The notes under the pieces: model-generated
Database searches by the model: none
Told to the model about the DNA's origin: nothing
Seen by the model: only the letters and a program-made list of their open reading frames with translations
Assembly (NCBI GenBank): GCA_945883805.1
Contig: CAMCYE010000024.1
Span: 1 to 35,698 of the forward strand
Reading direction: 5' to 3'
Source of the DNA: Victivallis vadensis
GTDB lineage: Bacteria > Verrucomicrobiota > Lentisphaeria > Victivallales > GWF2-50-93
Length of the DNA stretch: 35,698 nt
Part shown: one piece after another, positions 6,978-14,800 of the stretch
How the letters are laid out: each line of letters opens with the position of its first letter
Numbering within the stretch: the stretch's first letter is position 1
Position numbers and translations under genes: made by a program

Positions 6978-9002
6978 TCATATCAGTTGGTCTTTCTTGA
7001 TGCGCAGGACGAGTGGCTGCAGGGTGCGGACGCAAACCTCCAGCTGGGTCAAAGCCCCGTCACTCTGGAAGGGGACCGACGTCCACTGACCGTCATCGGT
7101 CAACCGCCGCACTTGCGACGGTTGACCGAAGTCGAACTGCATCAGCAGGGGTTCAATGTCGTCAGGATTCAGGTTGAACACGGCGGCCACGTGCTCCTGG
7201 GCGTTAGGGTCGTAGCCATAGAGGAGATAGGTGTTGACGCCGGTATGCGCCACCGCCGGCAAGGCCTGACGGCCCACCCAGCCCAGGAGGGCGATCAACT
7301 GTTCTTTGCGGATATCGCCGAGGAATCCAACCCACGCCACCATGCCCGCATCGAGTTCATGGGCGCAAACCACCACGCGGCCGCCGAGCTTGTTCTCGAA
7401 GGCCGTCACAGCGGGGGATACCTCTCGCTGATCCTTGCTGTCGGCCCAGGGCGCGGTCATCAGCGAGGAGGCGACCCGGACCTTGCTGCTGAGGGGGGCG
7501 AGACGGGTCATGCCCCTGATCTGGGAGCGCATCGCATAGAGATATTGCCCCGTCGCGCTGCCGTTGAGTTCCGTGTCAGCGCTGAGCTTCTCGAAGTAAT
7601 AGCGCAGGTCGTTATCGCCGTCGGTCACTTCGACGCCCATCAGCTCCGCATAGCCCAGCTTGGAAAGCGCCAGCGCGGCGGCGCCATCGAGAAGCACGCC
7701 CTTGGCGAACACCGCTTGTAACTCCGCATCGCTCAGGTTGTACGCCGCTTGGGTACTATCGAGCATGTAAACGGGGGCCACGGGGTCGTTGACGGTAAAG
7801 GGCAGTCCCAGTCGTCCGCAGACGGTTCCCCCCCACCGTCCGGCGGTATCCCCTTCCGGGGCCGACTCCGCCCAAGGCTGCGAGATTCGCCAGTTGCCGT
7901 TTGTGACGATCGTGGGACCGAACCATTGGACGGCCTGGCTGACCTTCTTGCATTCTTCAAAGAACGCCAGGCTGGTCTTGAGCGCGCGCGAATAAGCGGC
8001 CACATCCGCGGCGATCCATTCCGCGGTGCCGGGAATCCAGGTGTAGGGCGTGTCGATGTCGGCGGCAAGAATGCTGCCGGCGATGAACCCGCGCAGGGTT
8101 CTCGTCGGCGTGTGATACCGGGTGTGCAGGAACGTGTCCGCTTCGCAGAGCAATTCGATATCCCCGGCGCTAAGCAGATTCTTCTGGGCGCTGAGATTCG
8201 CGATGGTCTTGGCAAACTGTTCGTAGCCGCTGCCACCGTAATAGGCGCCGGCCAGGCGCAGGAAGGGGACCGTCCGGCCGGCCAAGGCCCTGACCAGCGG
8301 TTCTGAGCGCAGCATATGCCTGCCGCCGGATACACATTTCCCGCAGCGGATGGTGGGATCCACACGATCGATCGCGGATCGGATCGTATGCATCAGCATC
8401 AGCAGGCTTTCGTCCTGGCAGTGCTGCCAGAGCCTGCGGGTGGCTTGCCCGGTTTCATCGTCCCGCTTCATCGCCGCGAAGATCTGTTCGCAGGTGTCGT
8501 GACGCTGAGCTTCTCGATTGAACAGTTCCACGTGCATCGGGCAGGCGCAGGCCCAGCGAGCGGGCGAGTGGTTGTCAACCCGCACGTCGTCGTCCACGAG
8601 CAAGAAGTCCGGCTCCGCCCGGCAGAAGAGCGTCACCATTTCGCGTGTGTATTCCAGAAATCCTGGATCCACCGGACAGAAACAGGCGTGACAGATGGTG
8701 CCGTCGAAGCCGGTGATCCGCTGGAACGGCGCGGGAGAAAGTGGCTGAAAGCGTTCGCCGTGATCCACCAGGGTCTGGAAGAGGACGCCCGCGCGTATGC
8801 CGGCGGGAGCCAGCACCGCCTTGATCCGCCGAAATTGCCCAGCCGCCTCCTCGCTCTTCTGGAGCAGAGGCAGTCCTTCCGGATGGCACAAATACATCAC
8901 CGCCACATCCGTGGTCGCGCTGGCCTGGCACATGGCGACAAGATCGTTGAGGACCTCGGTCTCACGCCAAGGCCGCACACACACCGTCGTCATCATCTTC
9001 AT
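6978..9002 (-). CDS. Unrecognised 674-residue protein of the hydrolase cluster, barrel-like
   Basis: I do not recognise a named family. The layout suggests a (beta/alpha)8 barrel with C-terminal beta domains: alternating strands such as DVAVMYLCHP, IRAGVLFQTLVDHGERF, PDFLLVDDDVRV and TVPFLRLAGAYYGG, then a region like the middle domain of GH42-type proteins (AVFAKGVLLDGAAALALSKLG, GGRVVVCAHELDAGMVAWVGF). A Cys/His-rich stretch (ICHACFCPVDPG, WACACPMHVELF, RCGKCVSGG) in the N-terminal half may bind a metal. No signal peptide is present. The start at 9002 has an excellent AAGGAGGTG. It is 20 bp after the secreted GHL6-like gene and 10 bp before the next, so it sits inside one operon. Its base composition is visibly richer in G and C than its neighbours, which suggests separate acquisition. 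It is likely a hydrolase, but no reaction can be claimed. Confidence 0.6.
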   Translation of the reverse strand: MKMMTTVCVRPWRETEVLNDLVAMCQASATTDVAVMYLCHPEGLPLLQKSEEAAGQFRRIKAVLAPAGIRAGVLFQTLVDHGERFQPLSPAPFQRITGFDGTICHACFCPVDPGFLEYTREMVTLFCRAEPDFLLVDDDVRVDNHSPARWACACPMHVELFNREAQRHDTCEQIFAAMKRDDETGQATRRLWQHCQDESLLMLMHTIRSAIDRVDPTIRCGKCVSGGRHMLRSEPLVRALAGRTVPFLRLAGAYYGGSGYEQFAKTIANLSAQKNLLSAGDIELLCEADTFLHTRYHTPTRTLRGFIAGSILAADIDTPYTWIPGTAEWIAADVAAYSRALKTSLAFFEECKKVSQAVQWFGPTIVTNGNWRISQPWAESAPEGDTAGRWGGTVCGRLGLPFTVNDPVAPVYMLDSTQAAYNLSDAELQAVFAKGVLLDGAAALALSKLGYAELMGVEVTDGDNDLRYYFEKLSADTELNGSATGQYLYAMRSQIRGMTRLAPLSSKVRVASSLMTAPWADSKDQREVSPAVTAFENKLGGRVVVCAHELDAGMVAWVGFLGDIRKEQLIALLGWVGRQALPAVAHTGVNTYLLYGYDPNAQEHVAAVFNLNPDDIEPLLMQFDFGQPSQVRRLTDDGQWTSVPFQSDGALTQLEVCVRTLQPLVLRIKKDQLI

Positions 9003-9022
9003 TCGAGCACCTCCTTTGGTGG

Positions 9023-11245
9023 TTATTCCTTATCGACGACGATAATGCTATACCGCCCAAACTCCTTGGGATCGACATTAATCACGAATCCGTTGCATTT
9101 TTCGCTATAGGCGGCGATAAGTTCTTTTGCTTGCTCAAAGTCCGGGGAAATCATCTTCACCGAGTTAATGTTTTTTAAACCGCGTAGAATCACTTCGATA
9201 TTCTTGCCGTCATTACGCTGGGCAAACTGCTTGAACTTGCATGGCGGATAGGGTTGACCTTTCCCCGGGAAAAGCTCCCCATTCTCCCAACCATCGAATG
9301 AATCCAGGATGTGGATGGTTCTTTTATACTTCCCATCAAAATCACCATCTGTATCATATGCATTCACCATGACTTTTGACGGGAGGCCGTTTATCTCCAT
9401 ATTTATCCCATTCCCGAGAATATTTTTTGTAAACCCAGCAAATCGCTTTCGCTGGGAGTTATCAAATTTTGCTTCGTACTTTTCTTTACCCGGATAAGGT
9501 GGGTTATACATTGAGCGCCCCCAGCGGCCAGTGAAGTAATAGACGATCCCCTTTCCACATTTATTCCTGACAATGGCTGGGCCAACCCCTTCTACGGCTG
9601 CCAATACTTCGGCTCCGTCCGCAGGCTTCACCTTTTGCATTCCATCAATGAATTCATAATTACCCGCCGGCAGAGGGGCAATATCATTTTTCAAGGTGAA
9701 TGATGTCTTTGTGTCAATCCATTCATGCTGCGATGCAATCCCCAGCAGTTCCAACATTGGACTTCCATAATTCTTTATACCGAACGGATCTTGAACCATG
9801 CATTCTCCAACTGCGAACAGCGTGCCACCCTCAGATACAAACTGCTTAAGTGTTTCCGCCATTTTGTCGGAGATGAATGCATTTGACGGCATGATTATGA
9901 GTTTAAAGCGTTTAATGTTGCTGATATCTTCAAAATGTTTCCTTATCAGCTGGTCGGCGCAAACATTGTTCCAGGCAAGTGTTTCAGACAGTCCGGACCA
10001 GTTTTGATAGGCTTCTGAAGGATTCTCATGGAAATCACGGGTCCATTCCGGAAAGAAGATGCCGATATCGGCAATTAACTTAGGCTTGATTAAATCCTTC
10101 TCATGTTTCTCCTCCCATGCAAACCATTGAGGTTCAGCCTGATAATCGCGCATCCAAAGACGGAATCCCATCGTCAGGGTTTGAGCCCAAATATAAAACT
10201 GTTCGGAGTTTTCAATCTTCCAGTTACGCGGATAACCAAGGGCATAGCTGCATGGCCAGCCGTTCATTTCCCCGTTTGCGTTATACAGCGCCATTTCCCT
10301 ATAGTATGTGGGCCAGTAGGTTGTAGTAGCTCCACCGTCCCTCTTGCCGTTCGGGCCGCCTCCGGCTTCCTGCATTTCAAAAAATCCCCAGTTCCAGCCC
10401 GACAGCCAGTTTTCACTGCCCATGGCCCATATCCGCCGGTGATACTTGGATATTCCGGCAAGACATCCGGAGAGCATGACATCCTTGTTTGCCGTTTGCA
10501 GTTCCTGCTTAAGCGCATTGTAAAAATCTCCGCCGGAATCAAAGCGGAATGCTAAATATTTCCTCCAGTTCGGGTTTGAGTAGTCGATAGGCTCCGCAGG
10601 ATAGCCATGGCCATAAATCTGTTCGAACTTTTTCCACGATCCGTCTTTACTCCCGGATGCATATATGTCGCCAAGCCATTCCACTTCATCGGTCATCCAA
10701 CCGTCGATATTGCAGCGTTCCGCATACTCTTTCATCCTGGAGAAAAGAAATTTGCGGAATTCAAGGTTGTTCATGTCCATGAAGCACGCATTCGAATATC
10801 CGGTGCTAGGTGCCCGCAGGGATGGCTCACCTGTACGTTTATCCAGGGAAACCCATTTCCGGTATTCGGGATTATCCAGAGCCTCAATCGGTACAAACGT
10901 GCTGGTTGTATGATGGAATAATCTCATTCCAGCTTTTTTTATCGCCGCAGAATATGGTACGGAAACATCCCAGTTAACCTGCTCCTGCCATTGTTGGGGA
11001 CCAGTAGGCAGGTTGGGGAGAAACTGCAATGATCCGTGATCCATAATTGTATTCACCCCCTGGCTTTTCAGGGCCAATGCCTGTTGATACTTTGTTTCCG
11101 GATCCCCTTTCTGTCCCTTTTTAGCGCCTTGCCCCATGCTTACCATGCGAACCTTGTATACCCACTCAGGACAGTTCGCATCGGACTGCGCATTTGAGTC
11201 AACTGTGAAAATTGCCGCCATCATAATTAAAAACATTTTCCTCAT
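9023..11245 (-). CDS. Secreted GHL6/GH42-like glycoside hydrolase
   Basis: A 740-residue protein with a Sec signal peptide (MRKMFLIMMAAIFTVDSNAQ, likely cleaved after AQ). Residues about 30-400 form a barrel of the hypothetical glycosyl hydrolase type (PF14871-like): QGVNTIMDHGSLQFLPNLP, GMRLFHHTTSTFVP, ACFMDMNNLEFRKFLFSRMKEYAERC, then DGWMTDEVEWLGD, whose acidic residues are catalytic candidates. Residues about 420-560 resemble the class-I glutamine-amidotransferase-like middle domain of GH42 beta-galactosidases (KRFKLIIMPSNAFISDKM, FVSEGGTLFAVGECM). The C-terminal 130 residues are beta-rich. AAGGAG lies 8 nt before the ATG. It is the only hydrolase of this cluster with an obvious export signal, so it probably makes the first cut outside the cytoplasm (inference). 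The substrate is unknown. Confidence 0.72.
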   Translation of the reverse strand: MRKMFLIMMAAIFTVDSNAQSDANCPEWVYKVRMVSMGQGAKKGQKGDPETKYQQALALKSQGVNTIMDHGSLQFLPNLPTGPQQWQEQVNWDVSVPYSAAIKKAGMRLFHHTTSTFVPIEALDNPEYRKWVSLDKRTGEPSLRAPSTGYSNACFMDMNNLEFRKFLFSRMKEYAERCNIDGWMTDEVEWLGDIYASGSKDGSWKKFEQIYGHGYPAEPIDYSNPNWRKYLAFRFDSGGDFYNALKQELQTANKDVMLSGCLAGISKYHRRIWAMGSENWLSGWNWGFFEMQEAGGGPNGKRDGGATTTYWPTYYREMALYNANGEMNGWPCSYALGYPRNWKIENSEQFYIWAQTLTMGFRLWMRDYQAEPQWFAWEEKHEKDLIKPKLIADIGIFFPEWTRDFHENPSEAYQNWSGLSETLAWNNVCADQLIRKHFEDISNIKRFKLIIMPSNAFISDKMAETLKQFVSEGGTLFAVGECMVQDPFGIKNYGSPMLELLGIASQHEWIDTKTSFTLKNDIAPLPAGNYEFIDGMQKVKPADGAEVLAAVEGVGPAIVRNKCGKGIVYYFTGRWGRSMYNPPYPGKEKYEAKFDNSQRKRFAGFTKNILGNGINMEINGLPSKVMVNAYDTDGDFDGKYKRTIHILDSFDGWENGELFPGKGQPYPPCKFKQFAQRNDGKNIEVILRGLKNINSVKMISPDFEQAKELIAAYSEKCNGFVINVDPKEFGRYSIIVVDKE

Positions 11246-11348
11246 TCTGCATACTCCTTTAAAACGGTTAAAAGTTTCTTATTGATAAAGCTGCGTTTAT
11301 CGCAGTCAAATACCGAATAGCTTTTTCATGCTGTTTCATGTATGTCAT

Positions 11349-12155
11349 TTAGTCCGAATCAAAACAGTTAATTAAGGCCGGGGTAGGACCGCCTCCCGTA
11401 AAAGGGTCGCTGTTATAAGGGTTGTTAACTGTGGAATACGCCGCACGGACGCCGGCAACTTTCACTTTTTCAGATTGCGCATGCCCATCCACCCATAAGA
11501 CATTGACAGATCCGGAATGCCGCGCGTCAAGCAAACCATAACTCCCCGTCGTCCAATAGTATTGCATCAGGAGGTAATAGCCTCGGCTCATATAAGAGAC
11601 GATATAATCGTCGGCCAGCAGAATAGTGGAAGCCGAATTCCTCACCCTTGAGAATTTCTTCGCTTGAAGGGCAGTTCCGTTCATTTCTGCGAGCCCGCGG
11701 TTAAAGCCATATTGCGTGTATTTAAAAGCTGCGTTGGTCGGGTCACTCTCCGCCGTTTTCTTCGCATCCTGTTGAAAGGTGCCATATACAGGCATTGCCG
11801 GACAAAGAAATAGATTGCCAATATCGGAAGAACTGTAACGGAGGAGAGTAGCCGGCCAATGCGTTCCAGTGTTGTTCGGAGTGTAAAATAAAGGCAGGTT
11901 TCCATTGTAATCGTCAGAATAACAATAAAAAACAAATCCTTGTTGTTTTAAATTATTGATGCAACTCAGGGATTTCGCCATTTCCTTCGACCGATTCAAC
12001 GCTGGAAGCAAAAGGGCGGCCAAGATTGCGATGATCGCGATTACAACCATGAGTTCTATGAGCGTAAACATCTGCTGTGCAATGTGATGCAGCTTATTCC
12101 GCCCGCCTCGCCGAACCAGGCCGACTATATTCGTGTTTACATTGATTGTTTTCAT
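11349..12155 (-). CDS. Type II secretion-type pseudopilin with H-X9-DG motif
   Basis: A 268-residue protein with a prepilin N terminus: a 29-residue basic leader, then [20 protein letters not shown], with mature Phe30 and the conserved Glu at +5. The residue before the cleavage point is Met rather than the usual Gly, a relaxation I recall as common in Lentisphaerota. The rest is a soluble beta-rich domain ending in [14 protein letters not shown], the H-X9-DG motif of the large PVC pseudopilin-like family. Such genes occur in many copies in these genomes, often beside secreted glycosidases. The ribosome binding site AAGGGGG lies about 10 nt before the ATG. Its place between the regulator and the secreted hydrolase suggests a role in displaying or exporting proteins for glycan use (inference). 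Confidence 0.9.
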   Translation of the reverse strand: MKTINVNTNIVGLVRRGGRNKLHHIAQQMFTLIELMVVIAIIAILAALLLPALNRSKEMAKSLSCINNLKQQGFVFYCYSDDYNGNLPLFYTPNNTGTHWPATLLRYSSSDIGNLFLCPAMPVYGTFQQDAKKTAESDPTNAAFKYTQYGFNRGLAEMNGTALQAKKFSRVRNSASTILLADDYIVSYMSRGYYLLMQYYWTTGSYGLLDARHSGSVNVLWVDGHAQSEKVKVAGVRAAYSTVNNPYNSDPFTGGGPTPALINCFDSD

Positions 12156-12200
12156 TTTCCGGTTCCCCCTTTATTCTGTTTTTCCAGCCTGTATATATTT

Positions 12201-12223
12201 AATTTTTCCGTCCCGGAAAAATT
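12201..12223. terminator. Perfect hairpin between regulator and pseudopilin genes
   Basis: A 10-bp perfect stem, AATTTTTCCG with CGGAAAAATT, and a 3-nt loop, 7 bp after the regulator stop. It could end or attenuate transcription from the strong regulator promoter before the pseudopilin gene. The core resembles the hairpin at 31060-31076. Confidence 0.5.
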
Positions 12224-12229
12224 CTCTTT

Positions 12230-13348
12230 TTAAATTGAGTTCTTCACGACAAGTGTATTTGGAATTTTCAAGACCGTTCCGCGCCATTCGCCGCCGTAAA
12301 TGGCGTCAACGATTATCTTGCAGGCGGCTTTCCCCATTTCGAAATGGTTGAATTTGCTGAAAGTAAGTTCCGGAACCAAATTGTTGAACGTAATTCCGGA
12401 GGCATAGCCTAAAATGCCGAAGTCTTTCCCTATTTTAAGATTTTTCCGTGCGGCATACCGATAGACGGCTGGAACAGTATATGCATTAAGTGAAAAGAAG
12501 ACTTCCCGCCTATTCTTTATACCTTGGATTAATTTTGCGAATGTCGCATTAACTGTGGCATCATCATTATCTTTCAATTCATGAATCATTGATGTATCGG
12601 CAATGATCCCTTTTGCATTCACCGCCCGGATAACACAATCTATCTTACGGCTGTTGTTTTCCTTGTTTGCCGGACTGACTGCCAGATTTAAAATCCGGAG
12701 CCTCTTATAACCGCGTTCCGCCAGAAGTGACGCAATACTGCTAAAGGCTTCATCCGGATCGCCGCATATACTGGCAACATTTGGAGGGAAATCCCAGATT
12801 CCGGGGGAAAGCAATGCGCAGGGTTTGTTTTTGGCAATGAAAGCGTTACGTAAATCAGGCAGCTGATTGCCGACAAATATTCCGCCGTCAAAATCGTTCA
12901 TCCGCCGCAACTGTCTGGATAATTGAATCTCGCTTTTCGCCTCTTCAAAATGATGAAACAGGATTTCCGTATTCAACTTGGCGGCTTCCGTAAGCATGCC
13001 GCGATAAAATTCCGAAACAATTCCCCAATTCTCCAGACCGCCCGCCTCCGGACTGATGGATGATTCCGGAAAAGGGAAAACTAGGCGGCTCAAACTCAAT
13101 TCATGTCTTACATCATCCGCAACAAACGTGCCTCTCGCAGGAATGCGCTCAATATAGTTCTGCTTTTCCATAAGGTTGAGCGCCTCAATGACAGTACTAT
13201 TGCTGGTGCCGAATCTTTTGGCAAGCACACGAATCCCGGGCATTCGCCTGCTCGGTTTCATAGCACCGCTCCGGATGCCTTCAATAAGCTTTTCGCTTAC
13301 CTGCACAGAAAGGGCAGTTTTGCTGTCTTTGTCTATGATATCCAGCAT
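12230..13348 (-). CDS. GntR-type winged-helix regulator with LacI-like sugar-binding domain
   Basis: A 372-residue transcription regulator. Residues 1-75 are a GntR winged helix: SVQVSEKLIEGIRSGAMKPS, RMPGIRVLAKRFGTSNSTV, EALNLMEKQNYIERIPARGTFVAD. Residues about 130-370 are a periplasmic-binding-protein-like effector domain as in AraR of Bacillus and LacI proteins (FDGGIFVGNQLPDL, AKNKPCALLSPGIWD, NRREVFFSLNAYTVPAVYRYA, FGILGYASGITFNNLVPELTF). It should bind a sugar released by the hydrolases encoded downstream and control the cluster. The ATG at 13348 is preferred over an upstream TTG at 13354 because GGAG lies 8 nt before it. A consensus promoter and a palindromic operator directly upstream imply autoregulation. 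Confidence 0.88.
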   Translation of the reverse strand: MLDIIDKDSKTALSVQVSEKLIEGIRSGAMKPSRRMPGIRVLAKRFGTSNSTVIEALNLMEKQNYIERIPARGTFVADDVRHELSLSRLVFPFPESSISPEAGGLENWGIVSEFYRGMLTEAAKLNTEILFHHFEEAKSEIQLSRQLRRMNDFDGGIFVGNQLPDLRNAFIAKNKPCALLSPGIWDFPPNVASICGDPDEAFSSIASLLAERGYKRLRILNLAVSPANKENNSRKIDCVIRAVNAKGIIADTSMIHELKDNDDATVNATFAKLIQGIKNRREVFFSLNAYTVPAVYRYAARKNLKIGKDFGILGYASGITFNNLVPELTFSKFNHFEMGKAACKIIVDAIYGGEWRGTVLKIPNTLVVKNSI

Positions 13349-13378
13349 ATTCAACTCTCCATATTTAATCGTAACGAG

Positions 13379-13392
13379 CTGTACCGGTACAG
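13379..13392. promoter_or_regulatory. Palindromic operator, probable autoregulatory site
   Basis: CTGTACCGGTACAG is a perfect 14-bp palindrome located about 14 bp downstream of the -10 box of the regulator's promoter. Its TGTAC/GTACA half-sites resemble the known AraR operator of Bacillus, bound by a protein of the same GntR-LacI architecture. A repressor here would block early elongation. Confidence 0.7.
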
Positions 13393-13405
13393 TTTGTCTT
13401 CATGC

Positions 13406-13434
13406 ATTATATCAGAAAGCAAAGGCCTTGTCAA
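13406..13434 (-). promoter_or_regulatory. Consensus sigma-70 promoter of the regulator
   Basis: On the minus strand: TTGACA (13434-13429), a 17-bp spacer, then TATAAT (13411-13406). Both hexamers match consensus fully with ideal spacing. Transcription would start near 13399 and run through the operator into the gene at 13348. Confidence 0.88.
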
Positions 13435-13572
13435 GATGTAAATCATAATAATGATAATTTTATTTCGTCAAATTGACCGATTTTTCTTACTATATTTCCG
13501 AATCTCATCCTTGATTGACGGCCATCAAAGCCGATATTATCCTTGCTTTTGAACCATCGCGTTAACTATTAA

Positions 13573-14477
13573 CCTTGTTTTGCAGCCATCCAGATATTTT
13601 CAAGAGATCTTGATACGGAAAGGATTTTGGGGGAACTTTCAGTCCTTTCCGGGCAGAAAATAATTCCCGGAGAAACCCTTCTTTTTCTTGACGAGATACA
13701 GGAATGTCCGGATGCAGTGAAGTCCCTCCGCTATTTTTTTGAGGACAAACCCGAACTGCATCTGATTTCCGCAGGATCCCTTATTGAATTCTCGATTGAG
13801 AAAATCGGGCTTCCTGTCGGCAGGATTTTGAACGCTACGGACGTAACCATCAGATAAAATATCTTGAGAAAATCTTCAACAAGATTCCTTCCGTTGTCGG
13901 TGAAAAATTCAAATTCACCAAAATTTCTGACGAATACCGTAAACGTGAACTTGAACCTGCCATGGAACTGCTGGAGAAGGCCGGACTTGTTCACAGGATT
14001 TACCACACGCATGCAAATGGGATTCCTCTTGGCGCCGAAGCTGATTTCGAAAAATATAAAGTCATATTTATAGATGTCGGACTGTCTCACTCAGTTTTTG
14101 GAACAAGCCCCAAAGGATGGATACTGAATCCGCTTGAGGAGTTTGTCAACAGAGGAAGTATTGCCGAGGCATTTGTAGGACAGGAATTCCTTGCGTACTC
14201 TGATCCGAATGTAAAGGCCCAGCTATTTTACTGGCATCGCGAGGCACGTGCTTCAAACGCTGAAGTGGACTATGTCATTGCCGCAAACAACAAAATATTC
14301 CCCGTTGAAGTCAAAAGCGGTGCGGCTGGAAGGCTCAGGAGCATGGCATATTTTCAGGAAGAACATTCAAAATCATGTCACGGAATAAGATTCTATTCGG
14401 GAATGGCGGCAAAAGATGAAAAATTCGTGTCATTCCCGTTGTATGCAATAAAAATGGCGCTAGAATCGATATCTTGA
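13573..14477 (+). pseudogene. Decayed DUF4143-type AAA ATPase
   Basis: Two frames together read as parts of one ATPase of the DUF4143 family. The first (13573 to about 13823) gives DTERILGELSVLSGQKI, the Walker B segment ETLLFLDEIQECPDAVKSL and the sensor-like LHLISAGSLIEF, ending at GLPVGRI. The second, in another frame from about 13824, resumes with FERYGRNHQIKYLEKIFNK and continues through MELLEKAGLVHRIYH, FIDVGLSHSVFG and the nuclease-like C terminus NAEVDYVIAANNKIFPVEVK to the stop at 14477. Missing are the N-terminal Walker A region (a stop precedes 13573) and the middle segment around the usual PLSFEEFL block, roughly 100 residues. The gene is therefore broken by an N-terminal loss, an internal deletion and a frameshift. 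Family members are often found singly in accessory regions and their function is poorly known. Confidence 0.82.
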
Positions 14478-14498
14478 AGTCATTTCTGATGCTGAAGA

Positions 14499-14526
14499 AT
14501 TAGGCGGCCAGAGCGCCGCAACTTTT
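14499..14526. repeat. Interspersed palindrome, GCGGC...GCCGC type
   Basis: ATTAGGCGGC-cagagc-GCCGCAACTTTT. The same flanks occur at 21023-21051 around a different loop, so this is a dispersed repeat unit. It lies just after the decayed ATPase. Confidence 0.6.
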
Positions 14527-14614
14527 GAACAATCCTTCGACAAGATCTGGACAGGTCGAACAGACGAAGGTAGAATTTAGAAAGGAGAATTTGGAAAACG
14601 TACGGAATCGTCCA

Positions 14615-14725
14615 TTCCACCACGAAGGACTCGAAGTGCACGAAGATGGAATGATGAAGTAGTTGAATGCGAATGAGTCTTACGCATTTCCGGTCTTCGT
14701 GACCTTCATACTCTTCGTGGTGGAA
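14615..14725. repeat. Fold-back element with CACGAAG arms
   Basis: About 111 bp bounded by perfect 13-nt inverted ends (TTCCACCACGAAG and its complement at 14713-14725). Similarity of the arms continues imperfectly for about 30 nt through repeated CACGAAG words. It codes for nothing and looks like a non-autonomous fold-back or MITE-like unit. Confidence 0.6.
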
Positions 14726-14744
14726 ATAATATCAGTTAGGTAGA

Positions 14745-14778
14745 GCCCGTCCACAAAAACAGCTTTTTGTGGACGGGC
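14745..14778. terminator. Strong hairpin after the 796-residue gene
   Basis: A perfect 15-bp stem (GCCCGTCCACAAAAA with TTTTTGTGGACGGGC) around a 4-nt loop, 22 bp beyond the stop of the minus-strand gene at 14801. The stem's own A/T run makes it usable in either direction, ending transcripts from both sides. Confidence 0.7.
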
Positions 14779-14800
14779 TATATGATAAAAACGTGCAAGT

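Noticed and set aside
6801..9110. Several long plus-strand frames opposite the GC-rich gene
   Set aside because: Open frames arise easily opposite GC-rich coding sequence; their translations are Arg/Gly/His-rich with no domain pattern.
13562..14477. Two separate small genes instead of one pseudogene
   Set aside because: Both parts match consecutive portions of one DUF4143-type ATPase, and neither has a plausible start with a ribosome binding site.
14615..14725. Possible tRNA or structured small RNA
   Set aside because: The fold is one long simple hairpin of repeated CACGAAG words; no cloverleaf or conserved tRNA loops are present.
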